From: Zeus faber | Taxonomy: Eukaryota; Chordata; Actinopteri; Zeiformes; Zeidae | NCBI GenBank assembly: GCA_960531495.1 | Contig: OY482846.1 | Coordinates: forward strand, 15,010,243-15,074,242 | Direction of reading: 5' to 3' | DNA length: 64,000 bases | In this document: piece after piece, positions 12,069 to 23,700 of the stretch | Layout of the letters: the number at the start of each line of letters is the position of its first letter | Position numbering within the stretch: the first letter of the stretch is position 1 | The notes under the pieces: model-generated | Seen by the model: the letters and a program-made list of their open reading frames with translations, nothing else | Database searches by the model: none | Told to the model about the DNA's origin: nothing | Translations under genes and position numbers: made by a program

Positions 12069-12096
<28 letters not shown>
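12069..12096. repeat. Poly(A) tract
   Basis: Uninterrupted run of more than 20 A bases following ttgtt. It could mark the tail of a retroposed sequence on the + strand, but no SINE or LINE body could be identified immediately upstream. Confidence 0.8.
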
Positions 12097-12219
12097 GTGT
12101 TTCAGCGCCACCACATGCGTCCACACACACCCATAACTCGTCTCACGCGCGCACACTCTCTCATTCACGCTGACTTTCGCATCCGTGCTCTCATTGTCTA
12201 TCACGCTCTCTCTTTCTCT

Positions 12220-12408
12220 CACTCTTAATTGCTCGTCTCCCACAACGGAAGGGGGATTGTCGATTGCCTGCTCGTCCACCTCTCCTCCGCCTCTCTCCCT
12301 CTGCCTCTCTCTCCATCGTCCTCCTTTTCCATCTCTCCCTTTTCCTTCTCCAGTCCATAAGGAGGGCACACACCACGCAGCTCGCTCTGATCCCTCTCTC
12401 TCTCTCTC

Positions 12409-12439
<31 letters not shown>

Positions 12440-12700
12440 TGTTTTTTTTTCATTCATCCTCTGGAGTGGTGGAGGAGAAGAGACGGGGAATTATTTGTCC
12501 GTCCTTGTCCGGCGCAACTTTGTCTCTCCGTCTGTCTGTCTGTCTGTTCTTTCCTCCCAGCACTTCACTCTCAAGCTCATTCAGTCTTTTTTTATATTTC
12601 TTATTTTCTTCTTCTGTCTCGTCGCTTGTCATCTCCACCTCTCCATCTTCTTTCTCTCCTCTCTTCTCGGGATTTGTCTCAGCGGTGTGTGAAGGAGAGA
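12220..12700 (+). promoter_or_regulatory. CT-rich tract upstream of candidate alternative first exon
   Basis: A 480-bp strongly pyrimidine-rich (C/T) stretch on the + strand with CT dinucleotide runs near 12392-12440 and TCTG repeats near 12530. It ends about 250 bp before the open exon-like block at 12946. There is no clear TATA box. Such GA/CT-rich, TATA-less sequences are typical of vertebrate alternative promoters, but a simple low-complexity expansion would look the same. Its role as a promoter is inferred from position only. Confidence 0.35.
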
Positions 12701-12717
12701 GAAAGGAGGAGAAAGTG

Positions 12718-12850
12718 AGTGACTAGTCTCATCTCGCTCGCATGTGAAAGTGAGTGAGAGCGATGCTCTGAGCTTTCATCTTTAAACGCATGTGAAAGAG
12801 AGGGAGAGAAGCGAAGCGTGTGTGTGTGTGTGTGTGTGCGCGCGCGCTCA
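12718..12850 (+). repeat. Imperfect short duplication plus TG array
   Basis: Two similar 25-28 bp blocks (cgcatgtgaaagtgagtg... near 12739 and cgcatgtgaaagagaggg... near 12787) are followed by a TG/CG dinucleotide run at about 12818-12847. They lie within the likely 5' untranslated or promoter part of the candidate alternative exon. Confidence 0.6.
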
Positions 12851-12945
12851 TCACATCAGCTTGGCTGGGGCTCGGACTGCCGGGAGGGAGGGAGGGAGAG
12901 GGAGGGAGGGAGGTAGGTAGAGCAGTAGTGATAGTATGAGCTAGC

Positions 12946-13092
12946 ATGCGGACCAGACACAGGCTGCCGCAGAGCTGTGGCAGTCTTAAGATGATGGCCA
13001 TGGTCCGGACCTCCCTCCAGAAGGTGGTGGTCTTCCTCCACAGGCTCCAAAGGATGGCCATCTCCTCGCCACGCTACCAGAAGCTCTGCAAG
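12946..13092 (+). CDS. Candidate alternative first exon of a short utrophin isoform
   Basis: After an in-frame stop (TGA at 12937) an open frame starts at ATG 12946. It has further in-frame ATGs at 12991, 12994 and 13000, and runs 49 codons to a strong donor (aag|gtaggt) at 13093. The donor leaves a complete codon (phase 0), the phase needed to join the exon that normally follows the utrophin exon ending at 9378. The C-terminal part VFLHRLQRMAISSPRYQKLC is basic and helix-prone; I recognise no family in it. Position in the intron equivalent to dystrophin intron 55, which houses the Dp116 promoter (Up113/G-utrophin in utrophin), supports a first exon of such an isoform. Alternatives are a first exon of an unrelated nested gene or a chance open frame. 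Coding nature is unproven. Confidence 0.45.
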
Positions 13093-13439
13093 GTAGGTGG
13101 CATGCACGAAAGAGAGCGTGCACAGGGGGAACCCGGGGAACTGACCTAGACCAAGAGAAAGAAAAACATTTTTATTTTCTTTGTTGTTTTTGATGATTTC
13201 CTTTGTTTCGCTCTATGCTGGACACTTGGATAGACACCAAAGACGTCTGGGAAATGTGCTAATTCAGAGAGGTCTAACTTGTTAAATTTTTTGTGTTGAT
13301 AGGATTTAGTCGAACAAACTTTGGACAGTGAGCAGATTCCGAGAGATACATTTCCTTTCCAATAGGCTTACTCTTTTTATATACAGATTTTTTTTATTTT
13401 TATTCCATGTCTACGTTCTCGCTGTTCTTACAAGGTGTA

Positions 13440-13552
13440 CTTAAAAGGTATAAAGATGTACAGCATCGGGATAAACTCTACCTAGAACTATAAGATGTAC
13501 AGCATTGAGTTTAACTGTAATTAGAGGTATAAAGATGTAGAGCACAGTGTTG
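13440..13552 (+). repeat. Three-unit degenerate minisatellite
   Basis: Three imperfect direct units of about 40-50 bp, each beginning (gg)tata(a)agatgtacagca or a one-base variant (near 13448, 13489 and 13529) and followed in the first two by a diverged tail containing taaac. They are not part of an adjacent recognised element. Confidence 0.7.
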
Positions 13553-13813
13553 TACATCCTTATGCAAGTGTTGTCCCTAACTCGATGCTCTAAGAATATA
13601 GATGTCACCATCCTCACCCTTACCAGAGTTTATCCTCTGATCTCTCTGTGTTTTTATATTTAATTCATGAGACATGATTTGGCCGGCACGGGACGTTGCT
13701 TTTTTAGTGCTGTCTCATTCACAATATGTTTATAATATCTCTTCATTTTTTCCTGAGAAAACAAACTGCAATGTTATTGCTATTGTGGCTTTGTTTGTAT
13801 ACCTTCATGGATA

Positions 13814-14749
13814 CGCCGATCAGCCACAACATTAAAACCACTGAGAGGTGAAGTGATTAACGTTAATCATCTTGTTACAATGGCACCTGTCAAGGGGTGG
13901 GATATATTAGGCAGCAAGAGAACAGTCAGTTCTTGAATTTGATTTGTTGGAAGCAGGAAAAATGGGCAAGGGTAAGGATCTGAACAACATTGACAAGGGC
14001 CAAATTGTGATGGCTAGTTAGAGCATCTCCAAAACTGCTGGTCATTTGGGGTGTTCCCAGTATGCAGTGGTGAGTACCTACCAAACGTTGTCCAAGGAAT
14101 GAAAACCGGTGAATCGGTGACAGGATCATAGGCGCCCAAAGCTCATTGATGTATCCGGGGAGCGAAGGCTAACCCGTCTGGTCCAATCCCACAGGAGAGG
14201 TACTGTAGCACAAATTGCTGAAACAAATAATTCTGGCTATGATAGAAAGGTGTCAGAACACACAGTGCATCGCAGCTTGCTGCGTAGCCGCAGACGGTCA
14301 AAGTGCCCATGCTGACCCCTGTCCAACCCTGAGAGCGCCTACAATGGGCACGTGAGCATCAGAACTGGACCATGGAGCAATGGAAGAAGGTGGCCTGGTC
14401 TGATGAATCATGTTTTCTTTTATATCATGTGGATGGCCGGGTGCATGTACGTCATTTACCTAGGGAAGAAATAGTACAAGGATGCACTATGGGAAGAAGG
14501 CAAACCGGCAGAGGCAGTGCTCTGGCAATGTTCTGCTGGGAAACTTTGGGTCCTGGCATTCATGTGGATGACACTTTGACACATACCACCTACCTCAACA
14601 TTGTTGCAGACCAAGTACACCCCTTTTTAACAATGGTTTTCCCTGATGGCAGTGGCCCCTATCAGCAGGATCATGTGCCCTGCCACACTCCAAAAGTTGT
14701 TCAGGAATAGTGTGCGGAACATGACAAAGAAGTCAAGGTGTTGAATTGG
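13814..14749 (+). mobile_element. Tc1-like transposon, 3'-truncated copy
   Basis: It starts with the fish Tc1-like terminal sequence cgccgatcagccacaac preceded by TA. It then follows the remembered family sequence through caatggcacctgtcaagg and the transposase gene on the + strand. The best-preserved part (14372-14710) encodes VAWSDESCFLLYHVDGRVH, with the first catalytic Asp, and YQQDHVPCH, with the second Asp. The N-terminal DNA-binding part is present as sequence but interrupted by frameshifts and stops. Similarity stops near ttgaattgg, before the third catalytic residue, and the right terminal repeat is missing. The copy is therefore dead. A second copy of the same family lies at 48947-49767. 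Confidence 0.88.
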
Positions 14750-17288
14750 GTGTGTATTGGGTCCTATTTTGTACAGTACTTCTGAATCTCAAGTGCTGAC
14801 TGAGTGACTAATTTACAGGAAAGTCTTATTCCACAGACCAGTCATTTGCACTTTTCCCAGCCAGTCCACTTAAATGTCCACTTTCTGAAGCATTCCCTTC
14901 ATTTTTAGTGCTAGTTTAAATAAACACCAAAATTAACCACTAAGCACGATGTGTTAATGGAGTGAGATGTATGGGTGGGGGAAAAAAAAACTGAGCTTAC
15001 ATGCTGAGTAATTGCCGGAGGAGGAGGAGGAGGAGAACAGCCGCTCGGCGGTTGCTGTTGTCGACAAGATGAATTGTTAATGAGCCCTAGGTATTGGCTG
15101 CAGGCTCCGGAGGCTGTTTTTCAATCCCCAACTTGTTATGGCTTATTGTCAGCTCAATCGATTTGGCTTCTAGAGGCATAACCACCGTCAGTCGGTGTTC
15201 TTTTGACGTCTCTCTCATTCATGGTCATGCAAATAGAGGGCTGAGAGATCCAGCTGCTGAGGTCCTAAAGTGCTGTATGAGTGTTTTTGTATTCGTGATT
15301 ACAATCCAGCTTTTAATTACGCCATGGCAAACATGTGCTGCTTTGAGAGGACACTCACTTAATCTTCCCTCACTCCACAAGTCTTTAGCACTTCATTAAT
15401 TCCCACATCTGCTATCTTTCTGCTTATGCCGGATTCAAACTATGTGATTCTGGCTTGGATTTTCACTCACCAACAGTTTTTAGAGATTGCTGCGATCTCC
15501 CGTGAGCGACAAGCGTGTGGTGTGAACTGCTCACAACGCAATCCAACTGCTTGCCGAGCGCTCCCCAATGGCTCACAGATGCCGGTGGGATATCAAGGAG
15601 GTTTAATATCTGGTCTTGTCAGGCTCGACTCATGAGTGACGCAACAATCTACAGCAATGAGACCAGACACGGAGTGAGGGGGAGGGGAGGAGTCGAGAAA
15701 GAGAGATAGGAGTGCACTGGAGCAGCAGCCAGAGACACAACATACCTATTTATTTTTTCTATATTTTTATTATATTTCTTATTTAAATTCAGCTTCTATT
15801 TTATTTAAAAAATATATATTAAATTTTTTTTATTATAGTGATCAAGAATCAAATAAAAAGAAATAATCCTGTCCAACACATTGCTTCATTTCCAGTTACA
15901 CTTCTCCTGTGTTTTTTTGTGACAAAACGAAAGTTTGGAGACCCGACAGACTCATCGGGGATTCCTCCTGGTGAAAGAGCTTGTAATGTGTGACCCCTTG
16001 TCACCGATCAGTCATGTAGTGTGAAACCACAGTGACTTCAAGATTACCTATCACAAGACAGAAAGTTGTGAACTGTGAACAGTACATCGATCTGACACCT
16101 TTAAAAGTCATATATTGTGTGTATGGCATAAGTTGTTTTTAATATGCCATTCATAGTATTTGCCCTTCGCCCGCCTTAATTAAGTATGAATAAAAGGAAT
16201 TGGGAGGGAGGTGTCGGGAGGGTCATGATGAAGGAGAAAGATGTAATGAGTGCCCTGGTGGAGGACAACAGTTTGTGGAAAAGCATACTGCAAGTGAGAG
16301 CTTTGTCTATATTTATTTTCCACCCCCTTGGATCCTTGGTCCACTGTTTACCTTGTGGATGCTGAGCCTCGCTCCTGCTTCTCGAACCAGCTCCGAGTGT
16401 AGCAGATATGTAGCAGACCCATATTGTTTTCAAACCTTTCATGTAAAACTAAATGTTCTCTGCACTCCCCCTTTCCAGACAGGAACCTGTTCACCTCCTC
16501 CAACCCAGCCTCTCGCAAGGTCAGACATTTCTAAATAGTTCCCTAGGTAAGACAAGGGGGCATCAGTCATTCCACAGTGAAATACACTCCCATGGGCTTT
16601 GCATTCATCATTCCAGCTTGACTTGGCCTCTCCCCAAGGGCAGTGGGTGGTATCACGAATACTGTACTCCCTCTTCCCTTTTGAGATTTGCTCACAGAAT
16701 AGTCTGACTGGTCTCCCAGTGATGGATGTTCTCGGGGTTGCCCTCCATGGTCTAGCCATACCTGCTGTCTTCAGGATCGTCTGTTGCCTCTTTTACCCGC
16801 AATTGCCCGCCTGGGCTGTATAAACTTTACAGGTTAATAAGGACGACACAATAATAGGAATTAGAACTTTTTTTTTTTTTTTAACCCTGGCTGTCACCAT
16901 GCTGGTCATACACCACAGATTATTTATATGCCATTGCATCTAGGACAGAGTTGCAAGTGGTGTTCAAGTTCTCAACCTGCAATGCAACTCTTTATTGATT
17001 CTTAAATCATCAAGCACTGCTGCAATAACTCTGTCCTGTGGATGACCTGTGGAATGACAAGAGCAGTTTTTTGTTATAAAGAACCACCACCGATCCCCCT
17101 CTTGGGAGAACTATTTATCATGTTTGGGTCTATAAACAAAGGATCACTACTCCAAGAGGGGGAGAATCACCATGGGTGAGACAAATAAACTTCAAACAAA
17201 CATGAACCAAACAACATTTACACAAAAACATAAACATTGGATGACATGTATTGATAAACAGTTAATTAGGTCCAGGAAAACCTGGAAC
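14750..17288. other. Long intron, no supported feature
   Basis: Contains a GAG-rich run near 15016-15035, an AT-rich patch near 15745-15840 and a T-run near 16867. Several open frames of 60-110 codons exist on both strands but none shows a recognisable domain, and they overlap each other in different frames. Confidence 0.55.
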
Positions 17289-18021
17289 TACAACTGGTCA
17301 CGTGGCCTCTTCCTGTCAAAGTTACGCCCCCCACTGCCAATGCCAGCAGGCTGCCAGATATACAGGCCCTCCACCACCCGGGGAGGCCGCCTCAGAGAAG
17401 CCACGCAGCAGAAGCAGAAGGCCAACAGCCGCCCCCCACACCCCACCCACAACAGCAAGTAGCCCCCCCAAGGCCCCAGAAGGCACCCGGCAGCGCCCCA
17501 TACCTTCAGCCACCAGGCGCAAGCCGGCAGGACTCCAGCCCAGCTGTGTGGTGTATTGTGTGGTGTATGTGCTGAGTATGAGTTTTGGCACTGGGAGAGA
17601 TAGGCGAATCGCGACCGGATGGATCCAGGGGCGCAGCAGGCTGGGGGGGGTCACCATGCTGACCCCCTACCCCTGACTCGACCGTGCCCTAGCATGCCCA
17701 CCTCCCGTACCCGGTGGCAGCCAATCAACACGATCAGCCACGGGCGCAGAACGTCCACCATGTGCCTCCGCCATGCCGGGCAGGTCCGCGCCCCCATCAG
17801 GCCCCTGGTCAGCGCCCAGCATGCGGACCACAGAACAGAGGGCAGCAGACGGCACCCCCACCCACAGCCTGACCCCCCAGTAACAAGCGCCCCACGCACA
17901 GAGGGCGCCAGAGGACAGGTACCTCGGCAGCCCGGTGTGACGACAGGACACCGCCCCCTGACGAAGGAGGCCACATGGTGAGCCCCGCGCCGAGCACAGC
18001 CAACCAGCTTCAGAACCCTGG
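17289..18021. repeat. GC-rich block of unknown family
   Basis: Sharp switch from AT-rich intron to very C-rich, G-poor + strand sequence, with many CCCC and CAGC motifs and long open frames on both strands caused by composition. It probably continues at 18474-18603, which has the same composition, and would then be interrupted by the minus-strand SINE at 18022-18473. It looks like an interspersed or satellite-type GC-rich repeat rather than a gene, because translated products are proline/arginine-rich with no domain. Confidence 0.5.
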
Positions 18022-18473
18022 ATGAAACAGAAAGAAAAGAGAAGAAACAGTCTTTATTTATCACGCAACACACCACACTACAACACATGCTTGCACACAC
18101 ACACACACACACATGCACATGCACATGCTTTGATGGTGTGCGGTGAAATGGATTCTCTGCTTTTGACCCATCCTGGCTTGTCCTTCCTCTGGGGGCACAG
18201 CCAGGAGCAGTGGGCAGCATACCTGGGGACCAGGTGATAAATGTCCATTGCTGGTCAGACAATGATGGGTGCATGTTTTTGGTGGGGGTCCTTACTGACG
18301 TGAGGTGGAGGAAACCCCATGTGAGCACGGGGAGAACATGCAAACTCCACACAGAAAGGCTCCTATTTGGGAGATAACCGCCGGAGCACGGTGCCAACAG
18401 CGCCCCAGGCGGGAATCGAACCCAGGACCTTCTTGCTGTGAGGCAGCAGTGCAATGCACTGCGCCACCGTGCC
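18022..18473 (-). mobile_element. tRNA-type SINE, minus-strand copy
   Basis: Reverse complement of the SINE at 18604-19109. On the minus strand it has a Pol III B box ggttcgattcc (18412-18422), the shared body with ggagtttgcatgttctcccc, a short TG microsatellite (CA on +, 18096-18116) and a T/C-rich tail at the left end. It is arranged head to head with the next copy, the two 5' ends separated by about 130 bp. Non-autonomous; it would depend on a LINE for movement. Confidence 0.82.
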
Positions 18474-18603
18474 ATGTGAAAGCACCGTGAAAGCACCAGA
18501 CGGAACACCTAACCAGCCCCTGCACGACGGGCCACCCCCCCCCATGGGACACAGAAGGACACACAAGCTCAGCCACCCTGGCCACAGGGCGGGCAACCCC
18601 ACA

Positions 18604-19109
<506 letters not shown>

Positions 19110-20771
19110 AGAATGCTAAGATAGTAGATCATTTCTGGTATCAAGGGAACAGTGAGAGCAAATTTTCATCCAAAAAACCCATTTTGAACATTTTGTGTTC
19201 CGTGATATGAGCTCTGTGCAAGATCTTATATTGGAAGAGTTGCATTTTGGAGTTGCGGGTCATAGAAAAGGTGTTGTTGCAAATAAGCTTCGACCGGTTG
19301 ATATCGGTGGGACCAGCAAGGTCTCTTTTCAGTTCCAAAGTGTCACCTGTCTTTAATAAAAGTTTGTATATCCTAGAAAAGGGATTTTTCAAGTGACCGA
19401 TATGAGTGAGATGTTCAATCATTTGAGGTGGTTGTAGGATGTTGTTTGTCAATTTGATTTTAACTTTTAGAGACTGCTGTAATTGAAGGAATTAAAGGAA
19501 GCCGTGGGCCACCGATATTATTATACCTTTGGGTTAAGGTTGGGAAGGATATAAGCAAATTGTTTTAAAAAATGTGTTCCAGATGAGTAATTCCTTGTCT
19601 TTTTCAAGACCAAAAGATTGTTGGTTTGTGTTTAACCAGAAAATCTGGGGAAAATTGGTGTGAATTTGTTTGGAGATAGTGTGAACACTGAGTTTGAGGG
19701 ATTTCCACCAGGCTGACACAGTTGTTGCAATACATTTTTAAAGCAATTATGTTTCTTTATTGATTTGGTAAGGAATGGTAGATCAGATAATGAGAACTCT
19801 GACATTCAGATTGTTCAATGTCTCGCCATCCATGGGCCAATTGTTGCTCTGGTTGTAACCAATTAATTATAAATTGAAGATGGTTTATTAGATAGTAATA
19901 TCTGAAGTTTGGGGCTGCAAGGCCTCCACAGTCTGTTTTTCTGTAGTGTTGCTAGTTTAATTCTCGGTTTCCAATTTCCAATAAAACGTATTGACTATTG
20001 AGTCTGGAGTATAAAACCAATGTACTGTTGGTTGCACTGGGGTCATTGAAAATACATAGTTTATTTTTGGAAGTATATTAATTTTCACTGCTGCTATCCT
20101 AGCAATTAGTGGATGGGTAGGTTGTTCCATTGTTGAATTTAGATATAAAATTGAACACCTCCGGTAGGGATGATATTGGGTTCCGTACGTACAACAAGAT
20201 ATCGTCTGCATACAAACTGATTTTGTGAACAGAGTTTCCTGTTTGTATGCCTACGACATTACTGTTTTGACGGATGGCCCCCGCAAGGGGTTCAATAACG
20301 ATGGCAAATGGTAAAGTAGAGAGTGGACATCCTTGTCTTGTGCCGCGACCTACATATAGTGAGAGATGGAATAGAGTGATGTGAGGAGAGAGGGATTAGC
20401 ATGGTGAGACGATGAGAGAAGTAGGGAGGGGGAATTTGGAGGGTGAGATGAGAGTGAGCGATGTTTTAAATCCTGACATAGATAGCATGCCTATTTTGAC
20501 GTCTTGCAGTATATAATAACCAGAATTACAAGAATACATACATAATGATCAAAATAACCAGGGTGTGGTGGAGGAGTCTCGGAATAAGAGACCGTCTATA
20601 TACGGTTCCCACGCAATGCCCCAGTCGATGAACCCGGTGGAAGATGATCTGCTTCACGGTGTCCGTCGGGAGTTTAAGGGCGGTGCAGAGAAAGTCTTTC
20701 ACCATATTTCTTGGTGTTGTTCTCTGGGATGCCAGAAAAGATGATTTTGTCCCGTATACTTCTGGATTGTA

Positions 20772-23700
20772 CACTGCTCAAAAAAATAAAGGGAACACTT
20801 AAACAACACATCCTAGATCTCGATGAATGAAATATTCCTGTTGAAAATCTTTATTCATTACATAGTGGAATGCGTTGAGAACAAAATAACATAAGAATGA
20901 TCAATGGAAATCAAAGTCATTAACCCATTGAGGTCTGGATTCAGAATTATACTCAAAATAAAAGTGGGAAAATCAGATCACAGGCTGATCCACCTTCTGT
21001 GGATATTCCTCAAGACAATTCAAAATGAGGCTCAGTAGTGGGTTTAGTGGCGCCGTTTCTTGCGCTCGCCTGCGTCGGCGCTCCGGTTGACTTTTTCACA
21101 TTTTAGTATTTTTTTTCTGTTTTTATCATATGTCCGCCTAAAAAGCATCGGCAGTTACCTCTTACGGCCGCGATGCACTCATGGATATAAAAACTTCCTC
21201 TAACAAACAACTTTGGGACTTTTTATCCGTGGAAGCAGAGCGGCCGGCTGAAATTCCACGCAGGAAGATGCTCAACAACAACAACAACAACAAAAATGGA
21301 GCCGCTGTTCCACGAGCGGGCCCACGGAGGAAGCACCGTGGTAAACGAGGCAGCATTCGGGTCAGAATGAGGACGCAACCTTACCTTCCACCTCTGCCAA
21401 GCATCCTTCTTGCCAACGTTCAGTCCTTGGAGAACAAGATGGATGAACTTCGAGCAAGGATTAAATTACAACGAGACACGAGGAACTGGTGTGTCCTCTG
21501 CCTGGCGGAAACATGGTTGAACCCACTGGTGCCGGATGAAGCCATAGGTCCAGCCGAGTCCTTCTCCGTGTTCCGCAGCGGAAGTTTGGGGGGAGTTGGG
21601 GAAATCCAAAGGTGGAGGCGTCTGCCTAATGGTAAACAACAACTGGTGTAACCCCAACAACACCAAGTTTCTCTCCCGCTCCTGCTCACTGAACCTGGAA
21701 CAGCTGACCATCTGAAGCTGTCCATTTTATCTCCCCCGGGAATTCAGCTTGGTCATCATTACAGCCGTTTATATCCCACCGTAAGCGGATACTGACACAG
21801 CACTGTCGGACCTGTATGATGTGTTGTGCGGATTTCAAAACAAACATCCCGACACAGCTGTGGAGGTGACTTGGGAGTTTAACAGGGCGAACCTTATACG
21901 TGTGCCACCAGGGGAGACAGAACTTTGGACCATTGCTACACACCGTACAAAAACGGATACAAGACTGTCTCGCTCCCTACTTTCGGGAAATCTAACCATG
22001 CCACGATCTCGCTGGTACCCGTTTACAGGCCTCTGATTGCGCGAGAATTGGTGGTGACGAGGTAAGTGAAGCGGTGGACGGTCCAATCAGAGGCTGCGCT
22101 TCAGGACGCACTCGCTGACGTAGACTGGGACATGTTCCAATCAAGCTCAAGTGACGTCAGGATGTTTACGGAAGTAGCAGTGAGTTATGTGGCTATGTTA
22201 GCAGACAGCATGGTTCCCACGGTGAAGGTTCGGATATTTCCAAACCAGAAACCGTGGGTCGATTAAAAAAATGGCGTCATACAATCTGCGAGGGCGGTGA
22301 GGGACGCTAAACAGACGTACAGGGAGACTGTGGAGCTACAGATGGAGCGGGGGGACACAAGACACTTGTGGGAGGGGCTGCGGATGATAAAAAACTACAA
22401 GAGCAGCTCCTCCCCAGCCACGAGTGTGGATGCCTCCCTAGCCAATGAACTGAACTCCTTTTATGCGCGGTTTGAGTCTGGCAACAGCACTGCTAGCTCG
22501 CTGGCTAATTGGAGTTACACCGCTAGGGATGAGCGCGCACTCTGGCATATCTGGGCGAGTACTGAAAACCTGTGCTAACCAGCTAGCTCTGATGTTCACT
22601 ACAATATTCAACATCTCCCTGGCTGAATCAGTGGTCCGTCCTGCTTCAAGAGGTCCACCGTCCTTCCTGTCCTGAAGATCGCCTCTCCTGCCTGCCTGAA
22701 TGACTACCGTCCGGTGGCCCTCACCTCAATGGTCATGAAGTGTATAGAGAGGCTGATTAAGGATTATATCTGCGCCTCCCTCCCCCGCACCTTGGTCCCA
22801 TTGCAGTTCGCGTACCGGCAGAACACATCCACGGATGACGCAGTCTCCCAGGTACTGCACACCAGGCTCACGCACCTGGATGGCCGGAAGGGGGCCTATG
22901 TGAGAATGCTGTTCATCGATTACAGTTCAGCTTTCTACACCATCGTCCCCACCAGACTGACTGTCAAGCTGAAGGAGCTTGAAATGAATACTCCACTGTG
23001 TGCCTGGATCCTGGACTTCCTCACAGCCTGGCCCCAGGTGGTTAGCGTGGGGAAGCACATGTCCAGCTCCCTCACCCTTAATACAGGATCCCCCCCAGGG
23101 TTGCGTCCTCAACCCCCTACTGCACTCCCTGTACACACATGACTGTGGCCAGGTCCAGCTCCAACAGCATCATCAAGTTTGCTGACGACACCGTTGTCGT
23201 GTGCCTGATCACCGACTGCGATGAGAAGGCCTACCGCGAGGAGGTGGCTGACCTGTCACTCTGGTGCCAGGACAACAGCCTCCACCTGAACGTCAGCAAA
23301 ACTAAGGAGCTGATTGTGGACTTTAGGCGAGGATTACAATCGAGGACGCACACGCCCTTGGTGATTAATGGGACTTCTGTCAACAGGGTGAGCAGCTTCA
23401 AGTACCTGGGAGTCCACATCACAGAGGACTAACATGGACTTTACAAACAGACACTCTGGTGAGAAAGGTGAGGCAGCGTCTTTACCACCTCAGGCAGCTG
23501 AGGAAATTCCGGGTCTCGGTGAGGATCCTCAAGTCCTTTCTTCTGTGGAGCGGTGGAGAGCATCCTGACAGGCAACGTCACTGCCTGGTTTGGGAACTGT
23601 ACTGCTCAGAACAGGCAAACCCTGCAGAGGGTGGTGCGTTCAGCTGATCGTACCACTGGAACTACCCTCCCCTCCCTGCAGGACTTATACACCAGGAGGT

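Noticed and set aside
12185-12718. 177-codon serine/leucine-rich open frame on the + strand
   Set aside because: Translation of the CT-rich tract upstream of the candidate alternative exon; low complexity, no domain.
16483-16530. Possible short exon between a ccctttccag acceptor and a cgcaag|gtcaga donor
   Set aside because: The splice-like signals are reasonable but no reading frame matches utrophin or another known protein, and such pairs are frequent by chance.
17651-18508. 285-codon minus-strand open frame
   Set aside because: It reads through the GC-rich repeat block and a SINE; the composition keeps it open, and no domain is visible.
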